From Citrobacter rodentium NBRC 105723 = DSM 16636 (lineage in GTDB: Bacteria > Pseudomonadota > Gammaproteobacteria > Enterobacterales > Enterobacteriaceae), in NCBI RefSeq assembly GCF_021278985.1, contig NZ_CP082833.1:3720001-3784000 (forward strand): 64,000 nucleotides of DNA, in the 5' to 3' direction. The translations under genes and the position numbers were made by a program. The notes under the pieces are model-generated. The model did no database searches. It was not told the origin of the DNA and was given only the letters and a program-made list of their open reading frames with translations. Of the stretch, positions 10,654 through 19,585 are shown in pieces; the stretch's first letter is position 1; every line of letters begins with the position of its first letter.

Positions 10654-10950
10654 TTAAAACGTCTTTTTATAGGGTTTGACTGACACCTGCTCATACACCC
10701 CGGCGGCGACGTACGGGTCCTCTTCCGCCCACTTTTTCGCCTCTTCCAGCGAGTCAAACTCCGCAATGACCGTCGAACCGGTAAAGCCTGCGGCGCCCGG
10801 ATCGTTACTGTCAACGGCAGGCATTGGGCCGGCGGTCAGCAGGCGGCCTTCATCATGCAGCAGTTGCAGCCGCGCCAGATGTGCAGGACGGACGGAGAGG
10901 CGTTTTTCGAGTGAATCAGCATAATCCTGAGCATAGATGACATAAAGCAC
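10654..10950 (-). CDS. yciI: YciI-family protein
   Basis: A 98-residue ferredoxin-fold (dimeric alpha-beta barrel) protein of the YciI/YCII family. The conserved His and Asp that form a putative active site in the Haemophilus homologue are present here in [18 protein letters not shown] and AVDSNDPG. The cellular reaction is unknown. The start is GTG (10950) preceded by AAGGAG. It is transcribed divergently from tonB, and length equals E. coli YciI. Confidence 0.94.
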   Translation of the reverse strand: MLYVIYAQDYADSLEKRLSVRPAHLARLQLLHDEGRLLTAGPMPAVDSNDPGAAGFTGSTVIAEFDSLEEAKKWAEEDPYVAAGVYEQVSVKPYKKTF

Positions 10951-11135
10951 GGGTAGGGCTCCTTAATCAGAGAAAATCCTGCTCGGTATACAGGATGATT
11001 AACTATGTAAATACGGTATTTGAAAGGTCGCCTGAGTGCAACGCAATGATGGCAGCTTTGTTAAGGCCGTTGCGTTGACGCGGTTTTTTTCAGATAAATT
11101 TGTCTTTTAGGTGCCGCAGTCCATGATGGCTTATT

Positions 11136-11154
11136 GAATATGATTGCTATTTGC
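11136..11154 (+). promoter_or_regulatory. Fur box upstream of tonB
   Basis: GAATATGATTGCTATTTGC resembles the 19-bp Fur consensus GATAATGATAATCATTATC and sits about 50 bases before the tonB start, as in E. coli where Fe-Fur represses tonB. Confidence 0.7.
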
Positions 11155-11201
11155 ATTTAAAATTAAGCTCTGGTTTTTCAACTGAAACGATTATGACTTC
11201 A

Positions 11202-11936
11202 ATGACCCTTGATTTACCTCGTCGCTTCCCCTGGCCGACCTTGTTCTCCGTAGCGATTCATGGCGCGCTGGTTGCGGGACTTTTATACACCTCGGTACAT
11301 CAGGTTATTGAACTGCCAGCGCCTGCGCAGCCTATCTCGGTGACAATGGTATCGCCTGCGGATCTGGAACCGCCACAGGCAGTGCAGCCACCGCCGCAGC
11401 CGGTCGTTGAACCAGAACCGGAAGTGGAGCCTGAACCGGTTCCCGAACCGCCGAAAGAGGCGCCGGTGGTGATTGAAAAGCCGAAACCTAAGCCGAAGCC
11501 AAAACCCAAACCAAAACCGAAGCCGGTGAAGAAGGTTGAGGAGCAGCCGAAGCGGGAGATCAAACCGGCAGAATCGCGTCCGGCATCGTTGTTTGACAAT
11601 AACGCGCCCGCACGTCCGACCACCAGTACCGCGCCCGCCACGAGCAAGCCCGCTGTGAGCGTGCCAGCGGGGCCGCGCGCTCTGAGCCGTAACCAGCCGC
11701 AGTATCCGGCGCGTGCCCAGGCGCTACGTATTGAAGGGCGGGTGAAAGTGAAATTTGACGTTACCGCAGACGGACGGGTGGATAATGTGCAGATCCTCTC
11801 CGCGCAGCCTGCCAACATGTTTGAGCGCGAAGTGAAAAATGCGATGCGCAGATGGCGTTACGAAGCGGGTAAACCGGGGAGCGGGCTGGTGGTGAATATT
11901 GTCTTCCGCCTCAACGGCGCGACGCAGATTGAGTAA
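11202..11936 (+). CDS. tonB: TonB, energy-transducing periplasm-spanning protein
   Basis: Couples the inner-membrane proton motive force (via ExbB-ExbD) to outer-membrane siderophore and B12 receptors. The start MTLDLPRRFPWPTL is chosen by homology; an ATG three codons upstream (11193) is possible. This start gives 244 residues. An N-terminal membrane anchor with the conserved SxxxH pattern (SVAIHGALVAGLLY) is followed by a proline-rich spacer with Glu-Pro repeats and eight Lys-Pro pairs, then the C-terminal domain with SRNQPQYPARAQ and the YEAGKPG loop. The Lys-Pro run is two pairs longer than I recall for K-12. Confidence 0.97.
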   Translation: MTLDLPRRFPWPTLFSVAIHGALVAGLLYTSVHQVIELPAPAQPISVTMVSPADLEPPQAVQPPPQPVVEPEPEVEPEPVPEPPKEAPVVIEKPKPKPKPKPKPKPKPVKKVEEQPKREIKPAESRPASLFDNNAPARPTTSTAPATSKPAVSVPAGPRALSRNQPQYPARAQALRIEGRVKVKFDVTADGRVDNVQILSAQPANMFEREVKNAMRRWRYEAGKPGSGLVVNIVFRLNGATQIE

Positions 11937-11948
11937 GTGAGAAGGGAC

Positions 11949-11966
11949 AGGGCGGTGCGCCGCCCT
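11949..11966. terminator. Possible tonB/yciA bidirectional hairpin
   Basis: AGGGCGG pairs with CCGCCCT across a TGCG loop between the convergent 3' ends of tonB and yciA. No good T-run follows on either strand, so termination is uncertain. Confidence 0.45.
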
Positions 11967-11999
11967 CTGACATCGCAGAGGCGACGCGTTTGCCTGCCG

Positions 12000-12401
12000 T
12001 CAGCTCTGCGGCGGCAGCGGGCGAGGTTTACCGTCCGCATCGACCGCCACATAGATAAACAGCGCTTCGGTCGCCTTGTAGCGTTGGCCAATTGGCTCTG
12101 AAGCCACTTTTTTGACCCATACTTCAATATTAATGCTCACTGAGGTGGTGCCGCGCTTTACGCAGCGCGCGTAGCAGCACACCACATCGCCTACCGCCAC
12201 CGGACGCAGGAAGCTCATCCCCTCGACGCGGACGGTGACCACACGGCCGTGGGCAATCTCTTTTGCCTGAATGGCGCCGCCAATATCCATTTGCGACATC
12301 AGCCAGCCGCCAAAAATATCGCCATTTGCATTGGTATCCGCAGGCATTGCCAGCGTGCGCAAAACCAGTTCGCCCTGAGGAGCATTATTCGTTGTTGTCA
12401 T
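12000..12401 (-). CDS. yciA: YciA, acyl-CoA thioesterase
   Basis: A 133-residue hot-dog-fold thioesterase that hydrolyses a broad range of acyl-CoA esters in the cytoplasm. The family signature MPADTNANGDIFGGWLMSQM is intact and includes the catalytic Asn/Asp region (NGDIFGG). Sequence and length match E. coli YciA (132 aa). It converges with tonB. Its upstream side faces the receptor gene that is an insertion relative to K-12, where yciB would be next. Confidence 0.96.
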   Translation of the reverse strand: MTTTNNAPQGELVLRTLAMPADTNANGDIFGGWLMSQMDIGGAIQAKEIAHGRVVTVRVEGMSFLRPVAVGDVVCCYARCVKRGTTSVSINIEVWVKKVASEPIGQRYKATEALFIYVAVDADGKPRPLPPQS

Positions 12402-13249
12402 GCCAGAACCGAGTGTAGAGAAAAAATGTCAGCCGCGATGCTACTATGAAATGCGTATGGATAACAGAGGGGAGACGCCCGCGAGGCGGGCGTTGCAGGG
12501 GTCAGAATGACAGGGTTACGCCAGCGTAATAAGCGCGTCCCGGTTCGTTATAGGTCGATGCGCCATCGTTTTCACGATAGATCTCTTTATCAAACAGGTT
12601 GCTGATACCGGCATTCAGCCGCAGATTTTTATTCAGCTGATAGTTAGCGCCGATGCCGACTATCGCGTAGGAACCAATCTCTTTATCTGACATTGCATTG
12701 TTTTCTTTACGTATTTCGGCGTATTTACGCGGTTTCTGGCGGCCATACTGGGTCCAGTGAACGTTGGTGGAGAGCTTATTATTCACCTGCCAGTCCAGCA
12801 TGGTGTTGATGGTATATTTAGGAATGACCGACAGCGGATTTCCGGTATCTTTATTCTCTGATTTGATCATATAGGTGGCGTTGGTGCGCCAGCTTAAGGT
12901 GTCCGGCAGGAGCGGGATCACTACGTTACCTTCCAGACCTTCAACCACGGCTTTGCCGCCGTTTTCCCAACGCAGAATATTATTGCCATTGGACGCGTAG
13001 CCGAGGATGTCGGTGCCGGAAACGATCTTGTTTTTATAGTCGTTACGGAACCAGGTAATGCCTGCATCCCAGCCTTCGTAGTTAAACTCCAGACCGATCT
13101 CTTTATTAACGCTGATTTCCGGCTTCAGGTCCGGGTTACCCAGCAGATAACAGCTGCTGCCGTTGGGTATGTTGTTCGGACAGCCGTTGCCGCGCGTGGA
13201 GAGCAGGTATCCTTCGCTGGACTGATACAGGTTAGGCGCTTTAAAAGCC

Positions 13250-13260
13250 CGCGCAATCCC
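13250..13260. repeat. IS target-site duplication, left copy
   Basis: CGCGCAATCCC directly abuts the left end of the insertion sequence and is identical to 14691-14701. Eleven bases is within the range for IS4-group elements. Confidence 0.95.
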
Positions 13261-13269
13261 TAATGCCGT

Positions 13270-14607
13270 TCACTTAAGCGGTGCGGCATTGCGTTTCACC
13301 GGATAACGGGTTTTTGATATCTTAACCGCCCTCGGCCTTGATGGTCGGGGGCGTTTTGTTATGAACACCGCTTCCAGAGCCCCCCGCAGATGCTCCAGCC
13401 GTTTCGGGATGGTCCCCGGTGACACCGTATTTCCCAGCACTATCATTTCTGTGGCGATAAACTGGAACGCGAACTTAAAGCTGATTTCCGACGCCGCTTT
13501 TTTGTGTTTCTCCGTTGCTTTTGTTGCCTCACGCCGTATCAGATTATAAGCCAGCAACATGCCCCACACCTCCTGTTCCAGCAACTCAACCTTCCGGCTT
13601 CTCAGTACCAGAGCGTTATTCAGCAGGCTGCTTTTCAGGTTTCTGAACCCGACTTCGATTTCCCATCTTGAGTGATAAAGCTCTGCCACCTCTCTGGCCT
13701 TATAACGGTCTGCCTGAAGTGACGTCAGGACCGTTTTTTCCACTCCGTTCAGTTCATAAGTTACCGCCCGCGCATACCAGTATTCCGGCAGCGAAGGATT
13801 CTTTTTCCTTGCCTGTGGTGACACTTTCAGTTTCAGAAGCCGGTCTCCGGGACCGTAACTTTCTTCCGTTTCTGCTGCGATATTCTTCCAGGCGGGCAGC
13901 AGCCAGTGGCGGTTACAACCCTGCCGGTTCAGCGACAGCAACAGGTCTGCGCTGTAGAACAGCTTGTCAAACAGCGTAATGGAGTTATCCGGAATGGTGA
14001 CGAGCATTGAGTGGGCCAGCAGGGTTTCGCTCCGTCGGTAAGGCGCGGTCGCGGCATCCAGCAGAATGTGACTACCCAGGTTCATTAAAGCCACCAGACG
14101 CATTACCGGGTATGCGCTTTGCCGCTCAGTGGATGTGTTGGCAGAGCCATAATGTTCACGCAGCTCAGGTTCATCAGGTGTCCTGAACTGTGCGCCATCG
14201 ATGGCAAAAAGTTGCAGGCCATGCCAGTCATCTTTCTGGTAACGCTCAGTTCCCCATGTCTGCGCGGTCTGGCGGAAAAGCCATTCCACCGGTGCAGCAC
14301 CCACGCGCTGACGCGCCTGGGTGACAGCGCTGCGGGCCAGCAGGTTCATCCCCGCTTCACCATCCGCGCTCAGGTTCAGACGACGAACCACATCGGTAAT
14401 CGACTCATTACGGAAGAAGGCCATAGCCACGACCATCCAGATAACCATGTCGCCAGGTAAACGACGGCGGCGAACGGTCGCATGTGCAGAAAGAGTCAGG
14501 CAGTGTTGTATCCATTCGACGGGAAGATGCTGAGCAAACAGTTGTGCAGAAGGGGGCGGCATCAGCGGATGGTCGCTGAAATCGAGCAGGTCATTGAGAA
14601 GTGGCAT
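13270..14607 (-). CDS. IS4-family transposase
   Basis: A 445-residue DDE transposase (IS4 itself encodes 442). Catalytic residues can be placed: D137 in LFAIDGAQF, D214 in TLFDKLFYS, and the Y-x2-R-x3-E-x6-K signature as Y311, R314, E318, K325. The N-terminal domain (about 20-110) contains LPGDMVIWMVVAMAFFRNES, and SPQARKK is another block shared with IS4. Start MPLLNDLLDFSD lies 83 bp inside the right end. No frameshift or missing catalytic residue is seen. Confidence 0.95.
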   Translation of the reverse strand: MPLLNDLLDFSDHPLMPPPSAQLFAQHLPVEWIQHCLTLSAHATVRRRRLPGDMVIWMVVAMAFFRNESITDVVRRLNLSADGEAGMNLLARSAVTQARQRVGAAPVEWLFRQTAQTWGTERYQKDDWHGLQLFAIDGAQFRTPDEPELREHYGSANTSTERQSAYPVMRLVALMNLGSHILLDAATAPYRRSETLLAHSMLVTIPDNSITLFDKLFYSADLLLSLNRQGCNRHWLLPAWKNIAAETEESYGPGDRLLKLKVSPQARKKNPSLPEYWYARAVTYELNGVEKTVLTSLQADRYKAREVAELYHSRWEIEVGFRNLKSSLLNNALVLRSRKVELLEQEVWGMLLAYNLIRREATKATEKHKKAASEISFKFAFQFIATEMIVLGNTVSPGTIPKRLEHLRGALEAVFITKRPRPSRPRAVKISKTRYPVKRNAAPLK

Positions 14608-14651
14608 AAGAAAACGGCTCCCTGTTGTGGAAGCCGTTATAGTGCCGCAGA

Positions 14652-14677
14652 TTAAGGATCGGTCAACCGATCCTTAA
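14652..14677 (-). repeat. Perfect 12-bp-stem hairpin in the transposase leader
   Basis: TTAAGGATCGGT (14652-14663) and ACCGATCCTTAA (14666-14677) are exact complements around a two-base CA loop, just inside the right terminal repeat and upstream of the transposase start. Such structures in IS elements can block translation of transcripts that enter from outside; that role is inferred here. Confidence 0.7.
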
Positions 14678-14690
14678 CTGATCGGCATTA

Positions 14691-14701
14691 CGCGCAATCC
14701 C
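14691..14701. repeat. IS target-site duplication, right copy
   Basis: CGCGCAATCCC, identical to 13250-13260, abuts the right end of the insertion sequence. Confidence 0.95.
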
Positions 14702-16171
14702 GGCCTTCAGTTTGAACATCTCCCCCAGCTCCTGCGACAGGTTGAGGCTCGGACTCCAGTTGTTGCCGAAATCGTTATGATAGTCGAAGCGAATGCCCGG
14801 AATAATATCGGTGCCCGGACGCGCTTCGATATTGTCTTCAAGATAAATGCCGGTCAGGGTGGCGCTGTTTTTGGTGCTACGCCCGGAGGCGTCGCCGGAG
14901 ACATTGCCAATCTGTACGCCGGAGGCGCTGGTGGCCTGCATTGACGACGGGTCATTCAATTCGTCGCGGTTCCATTCCGCGCCAATCGTCAGCGTCTGAT
15001 CAACCAGCCAGAAAAGCGGGATATTCAGTTCGCCTGAAGAGCGATAAGACTCCAGGCGGCTGGTGGAATAGTCAGTATTATTGATCATCCCTTCCACTTT
15101 CCCGGTGGAGCCTTCCTGCATCCGGGTATTATTCGTTTTTTCGTAATAGACGCCGAATCTGGACTGTCCCCAGTCCCAGACGCCGTTATGGGTTAAGCCC
15201 CATGACTGGCGGTACATCCGGTTGGTTTCCGCGCCGTATAGCGTATTGACCAGGCCGTTGGGACTGACATTACTGTTGCTGTACTGGGTATCGCCCGCGT
15301 AAATATTGCCCTGGCGGCTGTAGCTGTAGTCGAAATCGATAAACTGCTGCGGGTTGAGTTTCCAGGAAAGCAGGGCGTTAATGTCCTTATTGCGTACCCC
15401 TTCACGGCCTGCGGCGTAAGAGCCGTTTTGTTGGGTATTGATGTCCGCCGCATCGGCGTCGGTTTTGTTGATATTGCCGTACAGACGCATGGTCAGCACG
15501 TCGTCGATCAGCGGTCCGCTCAGGTTAACGTTAGCGCGTCTGGTGGCGCCTTCTTTGCTGTTTTCGGGCTGATTGGTATACAGGGAGAGGGAGCCGTGCC
15601 AGTCGTTAGTCGGCTGTTTGGTAATGATATTGACCACGCCGCCCGCCGCGCCGGAGCCGTAGCGCGCCGCCGCCGGGCCGCGCAGCACTTCGATGCGTTC
15701 GACCATTTCAGCCGGAACCCAGTTTGTATCGCCGCGGGTATCACGTTCGCCGCGCCAGCTGTAACGCACTGAGTTTCTGGAGGTTACCGGTACGCCGTCA
15801 ATCAGGATAAGGGTGTTTTCCGGCCCCATGCCGCGAATGTCAATCTGGCGGTTATTGCCACGGCTGCCGCTGGCGCTGTTGCCCGTCAGGTTCACGCCGG
15901 GCATGGTGCGGATAATGTCGGAGAGGTCGTTAACGGGAGGGGATTTTTCAATATCTTTGGCGGTGATAATCGAAACGCCGGGCTGTTGCTTTAGCGCCTC
16001 TTCCGCGGTGGCATGAACGACCATCGTTTCGCCATCTTGTATTATCTCATCCGCGGCGAGAGCATTTCCACTTAATGCTGCGGCAATCAGGAGCGCCAGA
16101 GGGCGCGGATCTATTTTTGTTATCGTGTTCATCACGGACATCCCTTTTGTTAAAAAGCGATACGGAATATC

Positions 16172-16190
16172 AATGATAAGCATTCTCATT
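16172..16190 (-). promoter_or_regulatory. Fur box of the IroN-like receptor gene
   Basis: AATGATAAGCATTCTCATT is a good match to the Fur consensus (core ATGATAA / CATTCTCAT) and lies 40-58 bases upstream of the receptor start. It implies iron-repressed transcription that would now run into the insertion sequence. Confidence 0.75.
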
Positions 16191-16269
16191 ACAATATCAG
16201 GAAGGCAATCTCCACAATATCTTCATGATTCATCCAATTTATGGATTGATAGCAAAGGGAAAATGAAGA

Positions 16270-16298
16270 AAAGAAAACCAGGCGCGAAGGCCTGGTTT
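16270..16298 (-). terminator. yciCB operon terminator
   Basis: AAACCAGGC (16275-16283) pairs with GCCTGGTTT (16290-16298) across a six-base loop. On the minus strand it is followed by TCTTTTC, directly after the yciB stop. Confidence 0.85.
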
Positions 16299-16306
16299 CA
16301 GCAGGA

Positions 16307-16846
16307 TCAGGATTTATCTTCCTGCGGCATATGGCGATAAATATAGATACCGCTCAGCAGGGTAAAGATCAGCGTCAGGGCGGTCAGACCAAATACTTTG
16401 AAGTTCACCCAGATATTCTGCGGCAGCCAGAAGGCGATATAGATGTTGGCAAGGCCGCAGAGAATAAAGAAGATGGCCCACGCCAGATTGAGTTTCGACC
16501 ACACCGACTGGGGTAAGCTCAGCTCTTTGCCGAGCATGCGCTGGATCAGCGGTTTTTTCATTACCCACTGGCTGATAAGCAGAGCGCTGGCAAACAGGCC
16601 GTAAATGACCGTGACCTTCCACTTAATAAACTCATCGTTATGGAAAAAGAGGGTCAGTCCGCCAAATACCGCCACCAGAACAAAGGTAATCAGCGCCATC
16701 TTCTCAACTTTGCGATAGCGGACCCAGCTGTAGATCAGCACGATGGCCGTGGCGACAATCAGCGCGGACGTGGCCGCATAGATGTCATAAACTTTGTAAA
16801 ATACAAAAAAGACAACCAGCGGTAAAAAATCAAGAAACTGCTTCAT
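16307..16846 (-). CDS. yciB: YciB (IspZ), inner-membrane cell-envelope/septation protein
   Basis: A 179-residue inner-membrane protein of the intracellular septation protein A family with about five hydrophobic helices, starting [26 protein letters not shown]. In E. coli it interacts with divisome and elongasome proteins and affects envelope integrity. Length equals E. coli YciB. It follows yciC by 43 bp on the same strand, so the two are likely cotranscribed. Confidence 0.96.
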   Translation of the reverse strand: MKQFLDFLPLVVFFVFYKVYDIYAATSALIVATAIVLIYSWVRYRKVEKMALITFVLVAVFGGLTLFFHNDEFIKWKVTVIYGLFASALLISQWVMKKPLIQRMLGKELSLPQSVWSKLNLAWAIFFILCGLANIYIAFWLPQNIWVNFKVFGLTALTLIFTLLSGIYIYRHMPQEDKS

Positions 16847-16889
16847 TCTTCGATTCCATAATCAAAGGCGTCGGGTGACGCCTGTAGGG

Positions 16890-17633
16890 TTATTGGCGAA
16901 TCAACATATACAGACGGAACACGTAGATCAGCAATACGGCTGAGATGAGATTGCTCAACGTATTGGCTATCACCGCGCCAACGTTAGGGTCGAATGCGGC
17001 AAAGCTCGACGCAAACAGCAAAAGCAGCGTTTTTGCCAGCAGCCAGCCGATCACCGCTGGGGCAACCAGCCGCATGTTCGCCCATGCCAGACGCATACTG
17101 TTGCGCATGGCGGCAAAGATGCCCATCTTATCCTGAACCAGCATTACCGGCGCCAGCGCCAGCAGTATCGCCAGCAGGATGCCGGGCACCACGACCAGCA
17201 TAATTCCCAGCTGCACCAGCAGGGTGGTCAGTAAAATCAGGATAAACAGCTTTGGCAGAACCGGGGCGCTGGCGCCGATGGCGCGGAGCGCGCTGACGCG
17301 ATGGCCTGCCGAGATCAGCTGAATCATCAGCAATACGCCGCCTGCCAGCACCGCGTTGCCGATAAGTCCGGAGAAGGTTGACGCCGCCGAGGCGCGCAGC
17401 AGGATCTGCTGCTGCTCAGGCGTCATATTCTGTACCAGCTCGAATAAACCGGCGCTTCCTGCAAGATGATCGCCTTCACTCAACTGCGCGATCTGCGCGT
17501 CGCTGGGTGAGAAGGCATGCCCTAATACCACCGTGATAAACGCGCACAGCAGCGAGATCAGCAGGATGGTTAAAAATTGATTACGGAAAAAATTTCCGGT
17601 GTCACGGTAAACGGACTTCGCCGTGATTGACAT
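16890..17633 (-). CDS. yciC: YciC, UPF0259 inner-membrane protein
   Basis: A 247-residue polytopic membrane protein with about six helices; function unknown. The start [20 protein letters not shown] is supported by AAGGAG seven bases upstream and by the E. coli length. The reading frame stays open upstream to about 17870, but that part lacks a ribosome site and resembles no known protein. It heads a two-gene unit with yciB and is transcribed divergently from ompW. Confidence 0.95.
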   Translation of the reverse strand: MSITAKSVYRDTGNFFRNQFLTILLISLLCAFITVVLGHAFSPSDAQIAQLSEGDHLAGSAGLFELVQNMTPEQQQILLRASAASTFSGLIGNAVLAGGVLLMIQLISAGHRVSALRAIGASAPVLPKLFILILLTTLLVQLGIMLVVVPGILLAILLALAPVMLVQDKMGIFAAMRNSMRLAWANMRLVAPAVIGWLLAKTLLLLFASSFAAFDPNVGAVIANTLSNLISAVLLIYVFRLYMLIRQ

Positions 17634-17973
17634 GCACTCTCCTTGAGTTCTGCAGGTGTTATTAAGCGGGCAATTGTACCCTGGATAGCGGCGCAGTGGC
17701 AGCAACAACGGTTGTATGGAAAAGCATATCTTTGTAAAGCAAGAAAACCGCAGAAGGTTTCGGTGTTGATGATTGGTGGAAAGATATTCACTTTGCGAAA
17801 ATATTGCAAAATTGATTTGAATGATAAAAACCAGGATTTTGAATGCTACTTCTAAATTAATCTGGATCAATAAATGTTAAATTACTCCACTTAATGTGAT
17901 CCAGGTTTGATCACTTATTACTCCAATGTAGGTATATTCGTCACGCAGTTATAACCATAACGATGGAGCGGAT
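17634..17973. promoter_or_regulatory. yciC-ompW divergent intergenic region
   Basis: This 340-bp gap holds the promoters of yciC and ompW. In the ompW-proximal part an inverted repeat GTGATC (17896-17901) / GATCAC (17909-17914) with a seven-base spacer lies about 60-78 bp before the ompW start and may be an operator. ompW is known to respond to FNR and SoxS in E. coli, but I could not match either consensus confidently. No small gene is evident. Confidence 0.4.
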
Positions 17974-18612
17974 ATGAAAAAATTAACAGTGGCGGCGTTG
18001 GCAGTAAGTACACTTCTCTCAGGCAGCGTTTACGCGCATGAAACCGGTGAGTTCTTTGTTCGTGCAGGTTCGGCGACGGTAAGGCCGACCGAAGGGGCGG
18101 ACGGCACCTTAGGTCATCTGGGCGGTTTTAACGTCAGCAATAATACCCAGCTGGGCCTGACCTTCACCTATATGGCGACCGATAACATCGGCGTTGAATT
18201 ACTGGCGGCGACGCCGTTCCGCCATAAGGTCGGCACCAAAATGACCGGTGATATTGCCACCGTTCACCATCTACCGCCAACGCTGATGGCGCAATGGTAC
18301 TTTGGCGACTCCAGCAGCAAACTGCGTCCTTATGTGGGGGTAGGGGTTAACTACACAACTTTCTTTGATAATGACGTCAATGAAAACGGCAAAAAAAACG
18401 GCGTTTCCGATCTCAGTCTTAAAGACTCATGGGGTGCGGCGGGGCAGGTTGGTATGGATTATCTGATTAACCGCGACTGGCTGATCAACATGTCAGTCTG
18501 GTATATGGATATCGATACGACGGCGGACTATAAACTCGGTGGCGTCAAACAGCACGATGATATTCGTCTTGACCCGTGGGTCTTTATGTTCTCTGCGGGC
18601 TATCGCTTCTGA
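17974..18612 (+). CDS. ompW: OmpW, outer-membrane eight-stranded beta-barrel porin
   Basis: A 212-residue precursor with signal peptide MKKLTVAALAVSTLLSGSVYA cut before HETGEF. The mature protein is a small eight-stranded barrel that forms a narrow hydrophobic channel in the outer membrane and is a colicin S4 receptor in E. coli. GVELLAATPFRHK and the conserved HHLPPTLMAQWYFGD are present, and the C-terminus ends in Phe (MFSAGYRF) as expected for barrel assembly. GGAG lies a few bases before the start. Confidence 0.97.
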   Translation: MKKLTVAALAVSTLLSGSVYAHETGEFFVRAGSATVRPTEGADGTLGHLGGFNVSNNTQLGLTFTYMATDNIGVELLAATPFRHKVGTKMTGDIATVHHLPPTLMAQWYFGDSSSKLRPYVGVGVNYTTFFDNDVNENGKKNGVSDLSLKDSWGAAGQVGMDYLINRDWLINMSVWYMDIDTTADYKLGGVKQHDDIRLDPWVFMFSAGYRF

Positions 18613-18620
18613 GTTAGCTG

Positions 18621-18646
18621 AAAAAAGACCCCGTATTTACGGGGTC
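18621..18646 (-). terminator. yciGFE-katN operon terminator
   Basis: GACCCCGTA (18627-18635) pairs with TACGGGGTC (18638-18646). On the minus strand it is followed by TTTTTT (complement of 18621-18626), so it ends the katN transcript; it may also serve ompW. Confidence 0.8.
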
Positions 18647-18686
18647 AAAAAGGACATGACACACACGGTATTATATTTTCACGCTA

Positions 18687-19565
18687 TTACTTCTTCTTCT
18701 TCGGCTCACCTTCGCCGAGTTCAGCCCCGGTCAGAGGATCTGCCGACGGATCGGATTTCGTTCTTTCCGCCATCGCTTTCAGCAACGCCTGTTGCTCTTT
18801 ATTCAGCTTCACGGTCGCCAGACCATCGCCGCCGTCAACGGCTGGCATCGGGTCGGCAACGTATTCAAAGTGCTCATCGCTGTTCCAGCTACCGCGCGGA
18901 TCGTCGCCCTGAGACATGTTGTAATACACGTTAGTGTATTGCTCGACAGGCGGCAGTTTACCCGGCGGGAAGTTATTGCGGATCGAGTAAAGCGCTTTTT
19001 CAAACGACAGCTGGTGAGCCGCTTCGCGGGTCATCAAAAAGGCCAGCGCATCTTTAACGCCAGGGTCGTCGGTGACGTTAATCAGGCGCTCATAGATAAT
19101 TTTAGCCCGCGCTTCGGCGGCGATGTTCGAGCGCAGATCGGCGGTGACTTCGCCAATCGTATCGACATAGGCTGCGGTCCACGGGACGCCGGCAGAGTTG
19201 GTTAACGCCGGTCCACCGCCGTAGAGCAGGGAAGTGATATGGCTGTCGTTGCCGTTGGCGGTAAGGGAACGATACAGTTCTGCTTCGTTTTCCGTTCCTT
19301 CAGCCAGCGCGCCTTTCGCGCCTTTATTCAGCATACCGACCAGAGAGCCGATAATTTCAAGGTGGCTAAGCTCCTCGGTGGCGATATCCATTAACATCTC
19401 TTTGCGACCGACATCATCATCGCCCAGCCCCTGGGTGAAATAACGGCAGGCTGCGGCCAGTTCGCCCTGCGGACCGCCGAATTGCTCCAGCAAAAGATTG
19501 GCTAAACCCGGATTAGGCTCACTGACCCGCACCGTATATTGAAGTTGTTTAACGTGTCGAAACAT
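18687..19565 (-). CDS. katN: KatN, non-heme manganese catalase
   Basis: A 292-residue di-manganese catalase dismutating hydrogen peroxide, as in Salmonella; E. coli K-12 lacks it. Ligands of the bimetal site can be placed on the ferritin-like helices: E35, E65 and H68 (TEELSHLE), E151 (AEARAK) and H184 (REAAHQ). The C-terminal tail is lysine-rich (GEPKKKK). It is the last gene of yciG-yciF-yciE-katN, an RpoS-dependent arrangement in Salmonella. CAGGAGGCACA upstream provides a ribosome site for start 19565. Confidence 0.94.
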   Translation of the reverse strand: MFRHVKQLQYTVRVSEPNPGLANLLLEQFGGPQGELAAACRYFTQGLGDDDVGRKEMLMDIATEELSHLEIIGSLVGMLNKGAKGALAEGTENEAELYRSLTANGNDSHITSLLYGGGPALTNSAGVPWTAAYVDTIGEVTADLRSNIAAEARAKIIYERLINVTDDPGVKDALAFLMTREAAHQLSFEKALYSIRNNFPPGKLPPVEQYTNVYYNMSQGDDPRGSWNSDEHFEYVADPMPAVDGGDGLATVKLNKEQQALLKAMAERTKSDPSADPLTGAELGEGEPKKKK

Positions 19566-19585
19566 TGTGCCTCCTGATGCAATTG

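Larger units (their letters stand above)
13261..14690 (-). mobile_element. IS4-family insertion sequence (1,430 bp)
   Basis: A complete insertion sequence carrying one transposase gene. The terminal inverted repeats read TAATGCCGTTCACTTAAG (left) and TAATGCCGATCAGTTAAG (right), matching at 16 of 18 positions and resembling the ends of E. coli IS4. It is flanked by perfect 11-bp direct repeats. The transposase stop is only nine bases from the left tip. The orientation of the transposase is the same as the receptor gene it interrupts. Everything needed for autonomous movement looks intact. I do not assign an ISfinder name. Confidence 0.95.
12502..16132 (-). pseudogene. iroN: IroN-like TonB-dependent catecholate siderophore receptor, interrupted by an IS
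   Basis: An outer-membrane receptor gene split by the IS element at 13261-14690. The N-terminal part (16132-14691) has a signal peptide (cut about after GNALA), a TonB box-like ETMVVHA, and a plug with SDIIRTMPGVNLTGNSASG and RGMGPENTLILIDGVPV. The C-terminal part (13260-12502) resumes at GIARAFKAPNLYQSSEG and ends in the terminal-strand motif AYYAGVTLSF. Joining the halves and dropping one target copy gives a continuous 729-residue frame. Sequence is closest to IroN (salmochelin/enterobactin receptor, about 725 aa) in memory, with FepA and PfeA as alternatives. The start MNTITKID has AAAGGG nine bases upstream and a Fur box about 40 bases upstream. As read, the product truncates a few residues into the IS and should be nonfunctional. 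Confidence 0.85.

Noticed and set aside
17634..17870. Upstream extension of yciC
   Set aside because: Open frame only; the internal ATG at 17633 has a strong ribosome site and matches the known length.
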